A stretch of 64,000 nt of DNA. Source: Deroplatys truncata (lineage: Eukaryota; Arthropoda; Insecta; Mantodea; Mantidae). The DNA is taken from the NCBI GenBank assembly GCA_030765065.1, contig CM060978.1:57998421-58062420 (forward strand). The letters run 5' to 3'. The notes below the pieces were generated by a model that did not search any database, was not told the DNA's origin, and saw only the letters and a program-made list of their open reading frames with translations. Both the position numbers and the translations under genes were made by a program. Below are positions 10,241-22,186 of the stretch, piece after piece; positions within the stretch are counted from its first letter, which is position 1, and every line of letters starts with the position of its first letter.

Positions 10241-12070
10241 ATTTTCTAGCCCCTAATGAGTGTAAAATTGCGTTTACTTCACTTCTTTCAAACTGCTTAA
10301 AAATCATATAAATGGTTGTTTCACGTTATAATAAGCCTATATATACCAAGAATACTGAGTTTTTAAAAAGTCGAGAAAATCGATTTTCTAGCCCCTAGTG
10401 AGTGTAAAATCGCGTTTACTTCACTTCTTTCAAACTGCTTAAAAATCATATAAATGAATGTATCACCTCATAATAAGCCTCTATATACCAAAAATACTGA
10501 GTTTTTAAAAATTCAACAAAATGGTTTTTCTAGCCCCTAGTGAGTGTAAAATCGCGTTTACTTCACTTCTTTCAAACTGCTTAAAAATCATATAAATGGT
10601 TGTTTCACGTTATAATAAGCCTATATATACCAAGAATACTGAGTTCTTAAAAAGTCAAGAAATTCGATTTTCTAGCTGCTAGTGAGTGTAAAATCGCGTT
10701 TACTTCACTTCTTTCAAACTGCTTAAAATTCATATAAATGGATGTATCACCTCATAATAAGCCTCTATATACCAAGAATATTGAGTTTTTAAAAAGTCAA
10801 GAAAATCGATTTTCTAGCCCCTAGCGAGTGTAAAATCGCGTTTACTTCACTTCTTTCAAACTGCTTAAAAATCATATAAATGAATGTATCACCTCATAAT
10901 AAGCCTCTATATACCAAAAATATTGGGTATTCAAAAAGTCAAGAAAATCGATTTTCTAGCCCCTAGTGAGTGTAAAATCGCGTTTACTTCACTTCTTTCA
11001 AACTTCGAAAAAATCATATAAATGGTTGTTTCACGTTATAATAAGCCTATATGTACCAAGAATACTGAGTTTTTAAAAAGTCAAGAAATTCGATTTTCTA
11101 GCTGCTAGTGAGTGTAAAATCGCGTTTACTTCACTTCTTTCAAACTGCTTAAAATTCATATAAATGGATGTATCACCTCATAATAAGCCTCTATATACCA
11201 AGAATATTGAGTTTTTAAAAAGTCAAGAAAATCGATTTTCTAGCCCCTAGCGAGTGTAAAATCGCGTTTACTTCACTTCTTTCAAACTGCTTAAAAATCA
11301 TATAAATGAATGTATCACCTCATAGTAAGCCTCTATATACCAAAAATACTGAGTATTCAAAAAGTCAAGAAAATCGATTTTCTAGCCCCTAGTGAGTGTA
11401 AAATCGTGTTTACTTCACTTCTTTCAAACTGCTTAAAAATCATATAAATGGTTGTTTCACGTTATAATAAGCCCTTTATATACCAAGAATACTGAGTTCT
11501 TAAAAAGTCAAGAAATTCGATTTTCTAGCTGCTAGTGAGTGTAAAATCGCGTTTACTTCACTTCTTTCAAACTGCTTAAAATTCATATAAATGGATGTAT
11601 CACCTCATAATAAGCCTCTATATACCAATAATATTGACTTTTTAAAAAGTTAAGAAAATCGATTTTCCAGCCCCTAGCGAGTGTAAAATCGCGTTTACTT
11701 CACTTCTTTCAAACTGCTTAAAAATCATATAAATGAATGTATCACCTCATAATAAGCCTCTATATACCAAAAATACTGAGTATTCAAAAAGTCAAGAAAA
11801 TCGCTTTTCTAGCCCCTAGTGAGTGTAAAATCGCGTTTACTTCACTTCTTTCAAACTTCGAAAAAATCATATAAATGGTTGTTTCACGTTATAATAAGCC
11901 TATATATACCAAGAATACTGAGTTTTTAAACAGTCAAGAAATTCGATTTTCTAGCTGCTAGTGAGTGTAAAATCGCGTTTACTTCACTTCTTTCAAACTT
12001 CGAAAAAATCATATAAATGGTTGTTTCACGTCATAATAAGCCTTCATATACCAAAAATACTGAGTTTTTT
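10241..12070 (+). repeat. 142-bp satellite array with trimeric higher-order repeat
   Basis: Thirteen head-to-tail monomers share the anchor TTTTCTAG at 10243, 10385, 10527, 10669 and so on, with spacing 142 bp (once 143). From about 10669 the monomers cycle through three types. These are marked by TGCTAGTG with GGATGTATC, CCCCTAGCG with GAATGTATC, and CCCCTAGTG with GGTTGTTTC, giving a 426-bp higher-order unit repeated about three times. There is no ORF. Such structure is typical of satellite DNA shaped by unequal exchange; a centromeric role cannot be shown here. Confidence 0.95.
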
Positions 12071-12764
12071 TCGTACTCACCTATAAGAGATAGAGCGTAG
12101 AAGTCATACGAACGTAACACTTGATAATTTTTAATTCTGCAGTTGGTCTTACTCCTTAGAAAGGAAGTATCTGCTGATTCTATTTAATTCTTACATTTTA
12201 CATAACACGTATGCACGGCACAACACAAAAACACTACACACGACACTCATAGTTTTAAATATTGCACTAGTGGGTGTGCAAGCTGAACCACTATTAACAA
12301 CAGGTAGCAAGCGTTACAGTTCTGCTCACTTTAGTATCGGAGAAAACAGTAAAAAGAATCATTCTCATGTGCACCACTACGTGAAAAGACCGTGTGCTGA
12401 TGTGTGTTACTATATGCTGACGCGGTTCAAGTGTGTGAAAAATGAGCGTGAGAAACGGATGCTCGTCAGCGATAAAATCTTTTAAATGCAGTTTTATGCT
12501 CGATGGTAGGGAAAAGTGCAGCGGTTGATGGTGAGCGGAAATGCACAGCAAATGACTACGTTTACAACTTGACAATTTGTGGCGAAATAAGGCGTCAGGA
12601 GATTTAATGAGGCATTTAACTCGACGCGCATGCTGAAACTGCGGTTTAAATCCTTGTTTCATTTCCTTTAACTTTTGGTAATGCAAACAATAATTACTCT
12701 GGGGAAATGCTTTATTTCTGATACATTCTATAACGGGTCAGGCGTTTTACGTTTCTAGTTTTGT
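12071..12764. other. Unclassified interval
   Basis: Two overlapping ORFs on opposite strands (71 codons plus, 130 codons minus, about 12270-12686) show no domain, signal peptide or conserved motif. No known repeat of the window is present. It may be low-copy DNA. Confidence 0.35.
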
Positions 12765-13620
12765 TTTTTACTTTCTCTACTACGTATAGTAAGTAGGGGA
12801 AGTATTGTATTCCACCCAAAAATTCGATACCGAGATTTCACCGGAAATACATGTTTTGACAAACCATGAGTCCAAAAAAAAAATCCATTTTTGGAAACAT
12901 GTCCTTGTGTGTGTGTGTCTGTGAACAGCATAACTCAGAAACGAACAGTCGGATAAGCACCAAACTTGGTATTTAGGTTCAGTATCTTCCAGAGATGCGA
13001 CACGAACGTTTCCAAGAAAATCCCCCCCACCCCAGACAACCCTTTACATGGAACATTTTTCGAAAATTTTAATTTTCTCAAAAATGGTTCTAACGATTTT
13101 GATTAAAATATCATATGTTCAAGATATTTTCAAGACAAATGAAATGTATATCCCGAATTTTCTGGGAATGTGTCCAAAAGTATTCTTTATTGTGAACGAC
13201 TTTTGCATAACTGGTAAACCATAAGAGATGGACAAAAGTTTACCACACAAAAAATGTAGATCGCGTTAAAATACACAATTTATGTCATATACATTTTTTT
13301 AGTTGAGTGAACCATTTTCGAGATATTGCTTGTTATTTCCTTAAATTTTCCAATACTTATACTTTTTCTCAAATTCGTTATTCAATTTTTTTAGTCCTGG
13401 ATATGCAAACAAAATAGAATGCGCCACATAGCAACCAGCGCTTAAAAGATTTGACTATCGCTTATAACCTACAATGTTCCCCTTGCATCTACAAGAAAAT
13501 TAGCAATAAGATTGACATTTCGATATCTCGATTAACATGCAGTAGATGGAGAATAAGCGTTTGTAAAAATAGTTTGTACAAGAGTAGAGAAAGTCATGTG
13601 AGTGTAACACATCAGTTTTT
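12765..13620 (-). repeat. R900 copy, reverse, full length
   Basis: It begins TTTTTACTTTCTCTACTACG and ends GAGTGTAACACATCAGTTTT, the complements of the two R900 termini. All internal blocks are in order: CCAAAAATTCGATACCGAG, a short GTGTGTGTGTCTGTGAACAG tract, GATGCGACACGAACGTTTCC and TTAGCAATAAGATTGACATT. Confidence 0.85.
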
Positions 13621-13674
13621 CTATAAAATCGTGCTATTTGACGTGATATAAGTTTTAGAGCAATACGCGCACAT

Positions 13675-13815
13675 GTGCGGGTGTCTAGGTTTAGTATCTT
13701 CCAGCGATGCGACACGAAGGTTTTCAAGAAAATCCCTCCACCCCAGACTACCCTTTACATGGAAGATTTTTCGAAAATTTTAATTTTCTCAAAAATGGCT
13801 GTAACGATTTTGATT
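13675..13815 (-). repeat. R900 internal fragment
   Basis: This holds only the GATGCGACACGAAGGTTTTC to AATGGCTGTAACGATTTTGA part of R900 in reverse orientation. It stops exactly where the 76-bp array begins. Confidence 0.75.
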
Positions 13816-15283
13816 GCAGCTTCGATACGTGTCCACGGAGATCTTAGTGCTAGGCAACTATACCAGTTTCTATACGTGAACGGCAGATTGCAGCTTCGAT
13901 ACGTGTCCACGGAGACCTTAATGCTAGGCAACTGTACCTGTGTTTCTATACGTGAACGTCAGATGGCAGCTTCGATACGTGTCCACGGAGACCTTAGTGC
14001 TAGGCAACTGTACCTCTGTTTCTATACTGAACGGCAGATTGCAGCTTCGATACGTGTCCACGGAGACCTTAGTGCTAGGCAACTGCACCTCTGTTTCTAT
14101 ACGTGAACGGCAGATTGCAGCTTCGATACGTGTCCACGGAGACCTTAGTGCTAGGCAACTGTACCTCTGTTTCTATACGTGAACGGCAGATTGCAGCTTC
14201 GATACGTGTCCACGGAGACCTTAGTGCTAGGCAGCTGTACCTCTGTTTCTATACGTGAACGGCAGATTGCAGCTTCGATACGTGTCCACGGAGACCTTAG
14301 TGCTAGGCAACTGCACCTCTGTTTCTATACGTGAACGGCAGATTGCAGCTTCGATACGTATCCACGGAGACCTTAGTGCTAGGCAACTGCACCTCTGTTT
14401 CTATACGTGAACGGCAGATTGCAGCTTCGATACGTGTCCACGGAGACCTTAGTGCTAGGCAACTGTACCTCTGTTTCTATACGTGAACGGCAGATTGCAG
14501 CTTCGATACGTGTCCACGGAGACCTTAGTGCTAGGCAACTGCACCTCTGTTTCTATACGTGAACGGCAGATTGCAGCTTCGATACGTATCCACGGAGACC
14601 TTAGTGCTAGGCAACTGCACCTCTGTTTCTATACGTGAACGGCAGATTGCAGCTTCGATACGTGTCCACGGAGACCTTAGTGCTAGGCAACTATACCTCT
14701 GTTTCTATACGTGAACGGCAGATTGCAGCTTCGATACGTGTCCACGGAGACCTTAGTGCTAGGCAACTGCACCTCTGTTTCTATACGTGAACGGCAGATT
14801 GCAGCTTCGATACGTATCCACGGAGACCTTAGTGCTAGGCAACTGCATCTCTGTTTCTATACGTGAACGGCAGATTGCAGCTTCAATACGTGTCCACGGA
14901 GACCTTAGTGCTAGGCAACTGTACCTCTGTTTCTATACGTGAACGGCAGATTGCAGCTTCGATACGTGTCCACGGAGACCTTAGTGCTAGGCAACTATAC
15001 CTCTGTTTCTATACGTGAACGGCAGATTTTAGCTTCGATACGTGTCCACGGAGATCTTAGTGCTAGGCAACTATACCTGTTTCTATACGTCAACGGCAGA
15101 TTGCAGCTTCGATACGTGTTCACGGAGACCTTAGTGCTAGGCAACTGTACCTGTGTTTCTATACGTGAACGTCAGATGGCAGCTTCGATACGTGTCCTCG
15201 GAGACCTTAGTGCTAGGCAACTGTACCTCTGTTTCTATACGTGAACGGCAGATTGCAGCTTCGATACGTGTCCACGGAGACCT
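13816..15283 (+). repeat. 76-bp tandem array with trimeric higher-order repeat
   Basis: About nineteen units begin GCAGCTTCGATACGTGTCCA. Early spacings are 74-76 bp, then a steady 76. A single-base variant (CGTATCC instead of CGTGTCC) recurs at 14357, 14585 and 14813, exactly 228 bp (3 x 76) apart, and GTACC/GCACC variants follow the same cycle, so the array has a three-unit higher-order period. Because 228 is divisible by three while 76 is not, repeated peptides such as SIRVHGDLSARQL appear in several frames, but each unit also brings TGA stops. The array is not treated as coding. Confidence 0.95.
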
Positions 15284-15590
15284 TTCGCTTCAGGTGACAA
15301 AGTAACACTAGGCACTTGTGTGCCGTGGTGTAAGCCGCAATCACGGCATTGGTAGCGTGGATCACCTTGGGGCTCTCTTCGGAGTTACCTCAACACCACG
15401 TACATGACCTGGTTTGTCACGGGTACGCAGGTCTGCACTACCACTTCCTCGGCGTTGAGCAGGCCCAGGAGGCGATCGTACCGGTACACCAGCTAGCACG
15501 TGGACATGTTATCGCGCTGTGGTGTTGCGTCTGCGAGGTATGGAAACTCAAGGACGCAAAACATGCAGGACCGAGGGTTAAAAAGTAGAA
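15284..15590. other. GC-richer interval, possible coding relic
   Basis: Base composition rises sharply relative to both neighbours. A 79-codon plus-strand ORF at 15349-15588 is open, but I recognise no domain in it. The minus strand is broken by stops. It might be a fragment of an unrecognised transposon gene or part of the locus from which the 76-bp array expanded. Confidence 0.35.
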
Positions 15591-15816
15591 CAAGTAGTGA
15601 CGTGGAACGTTGTGATTGGTGAAAATAAGGCGATCTCTGATAGGTGGACAAATTGAAATAAGGTGATGTGATAGGCGAAAATAAAATCAAAGGTGATTGG
15701 ATGAAAAATGACGAGAAGGAATTAGCGGTGAATTTGTGAACTAAGATGGCGAAGATTTTAAAAAAGAAAAAAAAAAGAAGACGAATAATATAAGTATGGC
15801 AACTGTAACGGTTTAC
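15591..15816. repeat. Third relative of the ATTGGT/GATGGCG block
   Basis: It starts with GTGACGTGGAACGTTGTGATTGGTGA-like sequence matching 8195-8410, holds ATTGG motifs and a GAACTAAGATGGCGAAG motif at about 15738-15754, and ends in an A-rich run. The last part (15762-15815) is the complement of 9831-9885. Confidence 0.5.
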
Positions 15817-15869
15817 GGCAAACGCGCGCCGCGCAATGCGTCACGCCGGGCATCTTGCTCAATATGGTT

Positions 15870-17115
15870 TTTGTTTGTGATCAAAAGTATCCGGACACCT
15901 GGCTGAAAATGACGTACAAGTTCCTGGCGCCCTCCATTGGTAATGCTGGAAGTCAATATTGTGTTGGCCCACCCTTAGCCTTGATGGCAGCGTTCACTCT
16001 CGCAGGCATACTTTCATTCAAGTGCTGGAAGGTTTCTTAGGGAATGGCAGTCCTTTCTTCACGGAGTGCGGAACTGAGGAGAGGTATCGATGTAGGTAGG
16101 TGAGGCCTGGCACGAAGTCGTCGTTCCAAAACATCCCAAAGGTGTTCTATAGGATTCAAGTCAGGACTCTGTGCAGGCCAGTCCATTACAGGTATATTAT
16201 TGTCGTGTAACCACTCCGCCACAACTCGTACAGTATGAAAGGTGCTCGATCGTGTTGAAAGATGCAATCGCCATCCCCGAATTGCTCTTCAACAGTGGGA
16301 AGGAAGGAGGTGCTTAGAATATCAAGGTAGCTCTGCGCTGTGATCGTGACACGCAAAACAACAAGGGGTACAAGACCCCTCAGGAAAAACACGACCACAC
16401 CATAACACCACCACCTCCGAATTTCACTCTTGGCTCTACACACGCTGGCAGATGACGTTCACTGGGCATTCGCCATACGCACACCCTGCCATCGGATCGC
16501 CACATTGTGTACCGTGATTCGTTCTTCCACACAACGTTTTGCCACTGTTCAATCCTGTAATGTTGACGCTCCTTACATCAAGCGAGGCGTCGTTTGGCAT
16601 TTTTCTGCGTGATGTGTGGCTTATGAGCAGACGCTCGACCCTGGAAACCAAGGTTTCTCACCTCATACCTAATTGTCATAGTCCTTGGAGTGGATCCTGA
16701 TGTAGTTTGGAATTCCTGTGTGATGGTCTGGATAGATGTCTACCTATTACTGTTTACGACCCTCTTCAAATGTCGGCGGTCTCTGTCAGTCAACAGACGA
16801 GGTCGGGCTGTACGCTTTTGTGCTGTATATGTCCCTTCAGGTTTCCACTTCACTATCACATCAGAAACAGTGGACCTAGAGATGTTTAGGTGTGTGGAAA
16901 TCTCGCGTACAGACTTCTGACACAAGTGACACCCAATCACCTGACCACGTTCGAAGTCCGTGAGTTCCACGGAGCGTCCCATTCTGCTGTTTCACGATGT
17001 CTAATGACTACTGAGGTCGCGGATAATGAGTACCAGGCAGTAGGTTCAGCACAATGCACCTAAGATGAAGAATGTATGTTTTTGGGGGTGTTCGGATACT
17101 TTTGATCACATAGTG
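15870..17115 (-). mobile_element. Tc1-like transposon, copy 1 (decayed)
   Basis: The right end reads GATCACATAGTG followed by TA at 17116-17117. The left end keeps GTGATCAAAAGTATCCGGAC but its outermost bases are degraded. The terminal sequence CACTATGTGATCAAAAGTAT matches copy 2 at 46291-47529. It carries a broken DD34E transposase on the minus strand. Confidence 0.9.
15953..16982 (-). pseudogene. Tc1-family transposase pseudogene
   Basis: A cut-and-paste transposase of the Tc1 branch that would act in the nucleus on its own inverted ends. The N-terminal part (16982-16740) starts MGRSVELTDFERGQVIGCHL and holds the paired helix-turn-helix region with STVSDVIVKW. The middle and C-terminal parts continue in other frames: the second catalytic Asp lies in FQHDRAPF, and the Glu in DLNPIEHLWD. 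The first catalytic position, normally in WSDES, reads as NES in the best-fitting frame, so the Asp is lost. At least two frameshifts and a stop after CFS near 16382 break the gene. The start is the Met used in copy 2. The family assignment is strong, and the copy is clearly non-functional. Confidence 0.9.
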
Positions 17116-17149
17116 TATATGGTGTACATAAAATGTGTCCATAATGAAA

Positions 17150-17710
17150 CGGTGCTGTTTATGTTGGTACTGAGAAAATGTAGTCTCACTCTCTACTAGT
17201 CGGACCACCTGTGTTTTTCGAGTATAATTCTAGCCACTGGATTAGCAAGGTACTTTATCTCCCCCAAGTATGCCTAAACTTCCGAAGGGTAACATTACAA
17301 TTTAAACGTATATTTCCATGCTGTACTACCGTTACCTTATTGCCGCTAAGTAGCAGCAACAACTTAACCTTCGTCTCCATGTCGCTGATGAAAGCTCTCG
17401 TATATGTAAATGTCGTAGCAGTCACTCAGTAATTCTTGACCCTTCTTCTATAAGGCCTAATTAAATTATACTTTGTGTACAAAAAGTTCATAGAGGTGGT
17501 ATCCGAACCACATTTCACATAAATTATAAACATCAATCATTGGCTAGTTTGCTTCCTCTGAATTGTTTTTAAACCAGTCACATAAAGAACTGTTATCGGC
17601 TGGGTGGAGTCAAAAGTTGGTTACCTGAAGGTGGAAATCTTACATTGACAAATACACTGTGACGATCTAGGGAATGGACTAATTGTTATGCACGACAGTG
17701 TATACAATTA
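17150..17710 (+). repeat. Old dispersed repeat V, copy 1
   Basis: It aligns in order, at roughly two thirds identity by eye, to 31115-32200. Shared landmarks are TTTATCTCCCCCAAGTATG versus TTACTTCCCCCAAAATATG, and GGCTGGGTGGAGTCAAAAGT versus GTCTGGGTGGGGTCAAATGT. The family is not recognised. Copy 1 lacks much of the middle of copy 2. Confidence 0.5.
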
Positions 17711-18463
17711 AAATAGAAAAAAAGAAACACTTTTAGAATTCGAACATTCTATTATCTCTACCCCTTCTAGTTTCATTCTAAGTTTTCGTTTCTTAAATTA
17801 TTTCAATACTTACAGCATACTGGCACCACCGTTTAAAGGGGGATACAAGATTTAGAATTGAAATTTTTATCGCATATTTTCTAATAATTGTTTTTCAGCA
17901 TCTATTTACGCTAAGAATGTCCTTTTCAATGCAATTTTTATTCAATTAAAAATTTTGCCACTTCTGTACCTACCTATTAACGAAGCATTAAAACATTGAT
18001 ATTGGCGAATTAAAAACTGATTGAGTAATTAATTGTTTATCGGCCGCTTTATTTAAGCAGTGAACAAGAATATTGCATGAAATTTTATGTTTTAATTACA
18101 AAGTAATATTTGTTTCTTAATAAGCCCAAATTAGATTGTTTGGATTATTCATAAAAAGTTAACATGACGTTATTAGTCAAGAATATCTAAGGTTCCCACA
18201 AGGAATTCTTATATAAAATTACGGATTTTTAACTGTTCCTTAGTAAAAGTTTAACATAGAGTTAGCTAAAAAATTTTGTAGGGCATTTGCATTCCATTTT
18301 CATGGCTAGATCAAAATCTTAATTGCAAATTTGAGGATTTTCTCAGATGTATTGACTTCAAAGAGTTATCTTATTTTGAATATCCATTTCAACTACTCCA
18401 TTTTTGGGCATATTCATGTTTTAAATATTTTCAATCTTTTTCTTCACTTCGTCGCAAGTTACT
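17711..18463. other. AT-rich interval, nothing recognised
   Basis: There are no ORFs of note and no match to the window's repeat families. Composition is strongly A+T. Confidence 0.5.
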
Positions 18464-18465
18464 AT

Positions 18466-19925
18466 ACAGAGTGGACCATTTAGGTTGAGACCGTACAATA
18501 TCTTCAGAATTCAACGTTTTAGAAAGAAATGTCTTTCATAAAAGTTGCTTGATATTATGGGGGAAAGTAAATGCTATTAGTCGTGTTTTGATTGGAGGAC
18601 GTTATAATGGTCATTTTAGGGTCAATTTAATTTTATATGTTATTTTCTCATTAGAAAATGGTTTATAAAAACTGTTTAATTTGTGATGAGGTATAAGGAA
18701 ACAAAATAGAAAATGTTGGTTCCCAATTACAAAACGTAACTTGAGGCAGTATTTTTAACACTTAAAGATTTTAATCAAATTATATAAAATATAAGTTCAA
18801 TAACAGCCCGCCTTGAAGCAATATGTGTATGTAATAATTTGTAAAATGTATGTAACAGTCATTGCATATGGTTATATTAGTATAAACATATTCAATAAGG
18901 TTATGTGAATGTAATACGTAATTTAATAATGTAGGAGCTGTGAGAATAAGTTAAACGTTGCTAACAATGAGGTAACCTTGAGGCAATACTGAGTTTGAGA
19001 GTTTAATAATACTACTTCTGATTATTGGAGTAACAATAATGTAATTTTAGTGACAGTTTATAAAAATAGCCAATCAACAACCAGAAAAAGCTTTAGTTAA
19101 ATGCAGATATTCCATTGGAGTAGGATTAGCCAATCAGAGACTTGAAATACAGAAATTTATAAGTTTAGACGGTTGAAATCTATTCAGTTGCCTGCAAACA
19201 GTGTCCTCAAGAAATATAATATGTATTCGTGTGAGACGAAAAATATGTTTACGTGTTAATAAGTGTAATTAATTAATAAAAAGAACCTCACAGCTCTCTA
19301 TATCAGTGAAGTGTTATTTAAATCGTATCAAGTATTAATAAAAGAAGTGAAGTAAAAAATTATAATCTGATACCTACATTCTTAGTCGTACCAAAACCCT
19401 GCCAAGAGAAACGTGTCTCTAACAAATACTGACGCAGCCGAGGCAAAAATAAATATTAAATATTTAAATAAACAGTTTAATTACAAAGTTAAGGTCACCT
19501 GAAAGTACATTTGGGGCGACGGCTACCGGAAATTGTTTACTATACGTGCTACTATACTAACTACTGCAAGTTCGGCTCCCCAACAGTTGAAATATAATAC
19601 ATCTTCTTCAAACTGACTTTCCATACGTAGCAGCAACAAATCATCTTCCTAAACTTGACCCTCAAATGACCATCCATTCATTGTGCTCTTCGTACACAAC
19701 CAATCAGAATTTTCGTTGTTATTTACGTTGGTGTAAGAACAATTGCAATGTATTTTATATAAATATTGTTTAGTTTTTTTATGAGTGAGAAAAAAACATA
19801 AAAAGGGTAGGTGCCCATTTCCATACTATTCCCATAATATCAAGCAACTTTTATTCGACATTTCTTTCTGCAACGCTTAGTTTTGGAGGTATTGTACAGT
19901 CTCAACTGAAATGGTCCACCCTGTA
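18466..19925. mobile_element. MITE with TACAGAGTGGACC ends, split by LTR C
   Basis: The ends are inverted copies extending more than 100 bp (TACAGAGTGGACCATTTAGG on the left; complement TACAGGGTGGACCATTTCAG on the right). They are flanked by TA at 18464-18465 and 19926-19927. Without the LTR the element is about 546 bp. No transposase is encoded. TA duplication points to the Tc1/mariner (IS630) group, which is an inference. A partial second copy lies at 55683-55868. Confidence 0.75.
18742..19651 (+). repeat. TGAGG-LTR copy C (solo)
   Basis: It is 910 bp, starts TGAGGCAGTATTTTTAACAC and ends CATCTTCCTA. The perfect target duplication AACT is at 18738-18741 and 19652-19655. It sits inside the MITE, so it inserted later. 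Confidence 0.9.
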
Positions 19926-19927
19926 TA

Positions 19928-20100
19928 TAAACACACTCCACACATGTATTACAATAATCGCTTTCTTGCCTCTGTAGCAAGGGTCTACAGATGATAGCAT
20001 TATATTTAGTTCCTCCTTGCTATAAGCCAGTGTTCTTAAATGTAGCAAAAGGGTAGCATAAAACGAACATACAATATTATTTATAGGACAAATTGTATGC
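19928..20100. other. Short spacer
   Basis: Unclassified sequence between the MITE and LTR D; a 66-codon ORF here shows no domain. Confidence 0.4.
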
Positions 20101-20104
20101 AAGT

Positions 20105-21041
20105 TGAGGCAGTACTTTTAACACTTAAATGATTTCCGTCAAATTATATAATATAAATTCCATAACAGCCCACCTTAAAGCAATATTTTTATGAAACAAT
20201 ACATAAAAAGTGTATATTACAGTCATTAGATATGTTTATAATATTGTATACATGTTCAATAATGTTATGTGAATGTATTACGTAATTTAATAATGTAGGA
20301 GCTGTGAGAATAATAGGTTAAAAGTTGCTAACAATGAGGTAGCAATGAGGCAGTAATGAGTAAGAAAGTTTAATAATGCTACTAGTCATTATTGGAGCAA
20401 CAATAATGTAAATTTTGAGGCAGTTTTATAAATAGCCAATCAACAACCAGAAAAAAGCTTAAGTTAAATGCAAGTATTCTATTGGATTAGGAATAGCAAA
20501 TCAGAGACTTGTAATACAGAAATTTACAAATTTAGGCGGTAGAAATCAAGTCAGTTGCTAGCAGACGGTGTTACTAATCAGACGCGAGATGCGTCCTCGA
20601 GAAATTTAATACGTATTCGTGTGAGAAGAAAATAATTTAGTGTTAAAAAGTGCAAGTAATTAATAAAAGAATCTCACAGCTCTTTATATCAGTGAAGTAT
20701 TATTTAATTCCTGTCAAGCATTAATAAATGGAGTGAAGTACATATTATAATCTGTGTAAGCCTACATGCTTAGCCGCACTACTCCCTGCAAAGAAATCCA
20801 TGTCTAACAATAATACTGACGCAGCCGAGGCAAACATAAATATATAATATTTAAAGAAACAGTCAAATTACAAAGTTAATATTTTTTAAACATTTGCGGC
20901 GAAGGCTACCGGAAACTTTTTACCATACGTTCGGTTGCAACCACTTCAAGTTCGGCTTCCCAACAGTCGAAATACAATACAATGCCCTACTTCAAATTGG
21001 CTCCCAAATCGTGGGTAAACATTATAAACAAACCTTCTTCA
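20105..21041 (+). repeat. TGAGG-LTR copy D (solo, good reference copy)
   Basis: It is 937 bp with TG...CA ends (TGAGGCAGTACTTTTAACAC to ACCTTCTTCA) and the perfect target duplication AAGT at 20101-20104 and 21042-21045. Promoter-like parts are in LTR order: a TATAAATAGCCAATCAACAA stretch near 20430, a TCAGTTGC initiator-like site near 20550, and AATAAA near 20662 and 20726. There is no primer-binding site outside the end and no gag or pol nearby. With 4-bp duplications, Ty3/gypsy or BEL/Pao are the likely parents, but the sequence does not decide between them. Confidence 0.9.
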
Positions 21042-21045
21042 AAGT

Positions 21046-21698
21046 ACACCCAACACAATGTGATATTACCTTCGATTAAAAAGCTTTTAACTTTTTAAAG
21101 TCAGTCTTTATTGATGATAATCTAAAATTTCAACCGTATAACACATATTAGACATGCGAATATAACACTTTACCTGTTCCCTTTAAAATGAGCTAAGTTG
21201 TGGAAGGTTCGCCTTGCTGGAAATGTGTGATAATATCCCCAGGTTGCCTGTTTCTTCCTCAGGCACTTTGAGAACGCTAATTAACAGGAGAGCTTTACTA
21301 AAGCCAAAGAACATAGCAGCAAAATGGACACAAAACACCGAAAACTAGGGCAAAAAGCAAATCCCAACTAGAAGATATCTGAGTCAAATTAAATTTCACA
21401 ACATCATGTTTCCCTTCCTGGAAAGACTTGGCAAATGAAACAAAAACAGTAGAAGTGCGCGCACACAAAGTAGGCAAGGAAATCCTGCAGAATGTTCTGT
21501 ACATGAGTTTTATGAGCAAATGCTCATGTAAATACAATTTATCTCTACTGTGTTTGGGTTTTGCATCTGGAAGATTCTGGATGATCCAGTTTTTAAATAT
21601 TTTTTCTTGTTGAAGGATGAAAAAGGAATCTCATACAATTTATTATTTTCTCTAATATAACCGTTGATGGATAGAGGAAGCATTGCATTTCAAATAAA
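21046..21698. other. Unclassified interval
   Basis: Two opposing ORFs (79 codons minus, 61 codons plus, around 21298-21613) show no domain. No family match is seen. Confidence 0.35.
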
Positions 21699-22186
21699 TC
21701 TGATGTGTTACAATCACATGACTTTCTCTACTCTTGTACAAACTAGTTTTACAAACGCTTATTCTCCATATGCTTCATGTCAATCGTGATGTTAATCTTA
21801 TTGCTAATTTTCTTGTAGGTACAAGGGGAATATGGTAGTCTTTAAGCTATTTTTAAATCTTTTAAGAGCTGGTTGCTATGTGGCGCAATCCATTCTCTTT
21901 GTATGTGCAGGACACGAATTCTCATTGAGAAAAAGTATAATTATTGGAGAATTTAAGGGAATAACAAGCAATGGTTCACTCAACAACAAAAAATTTATAT
22001 GACATAAATTGTGTATTTTAACGCGATCTACATTTTTGTGTAGTAACATTTTGTCTATCTCTTATGGTTTACCAGATACGCAATAGTCGTTCACAATGAA
22101 GAATACTTTTGGAGACATTCCCAGAAAATTCGTGATATACATTCCATTTTTCATGAAAATATCTTAAACATATGATATTTTACTTA
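21699..22186 (+). repeat. R900 5' half
   Basis: It begins TCTGATGTGTTACAATCACA and follows the R900 order down to CATATGATATTTTACTTAAT, where it is truncated. Confidence 0.8.

Noticed and set aside
10241..12070. CRISPR-like array
   Set aside because: Units are contiguous 142-bp monomers without unique spacers, in a eukaryotic context; it is satellite DNA.
13675..15244. Repeated-peptide ORFs (SIRVHGDLSARQL...) as a repeat protein gene
   Set aside because: They are translations of the 76-bp array, appear in several frames, and every unit introduces stop codons.
18742..21041. LTRs C and D as the two ends of one short retrotransposon
   Set aside because: Each has its own distinct perfect duplication (AACT and AAGT), and C lies inside a MITE, so they are independent insertions.
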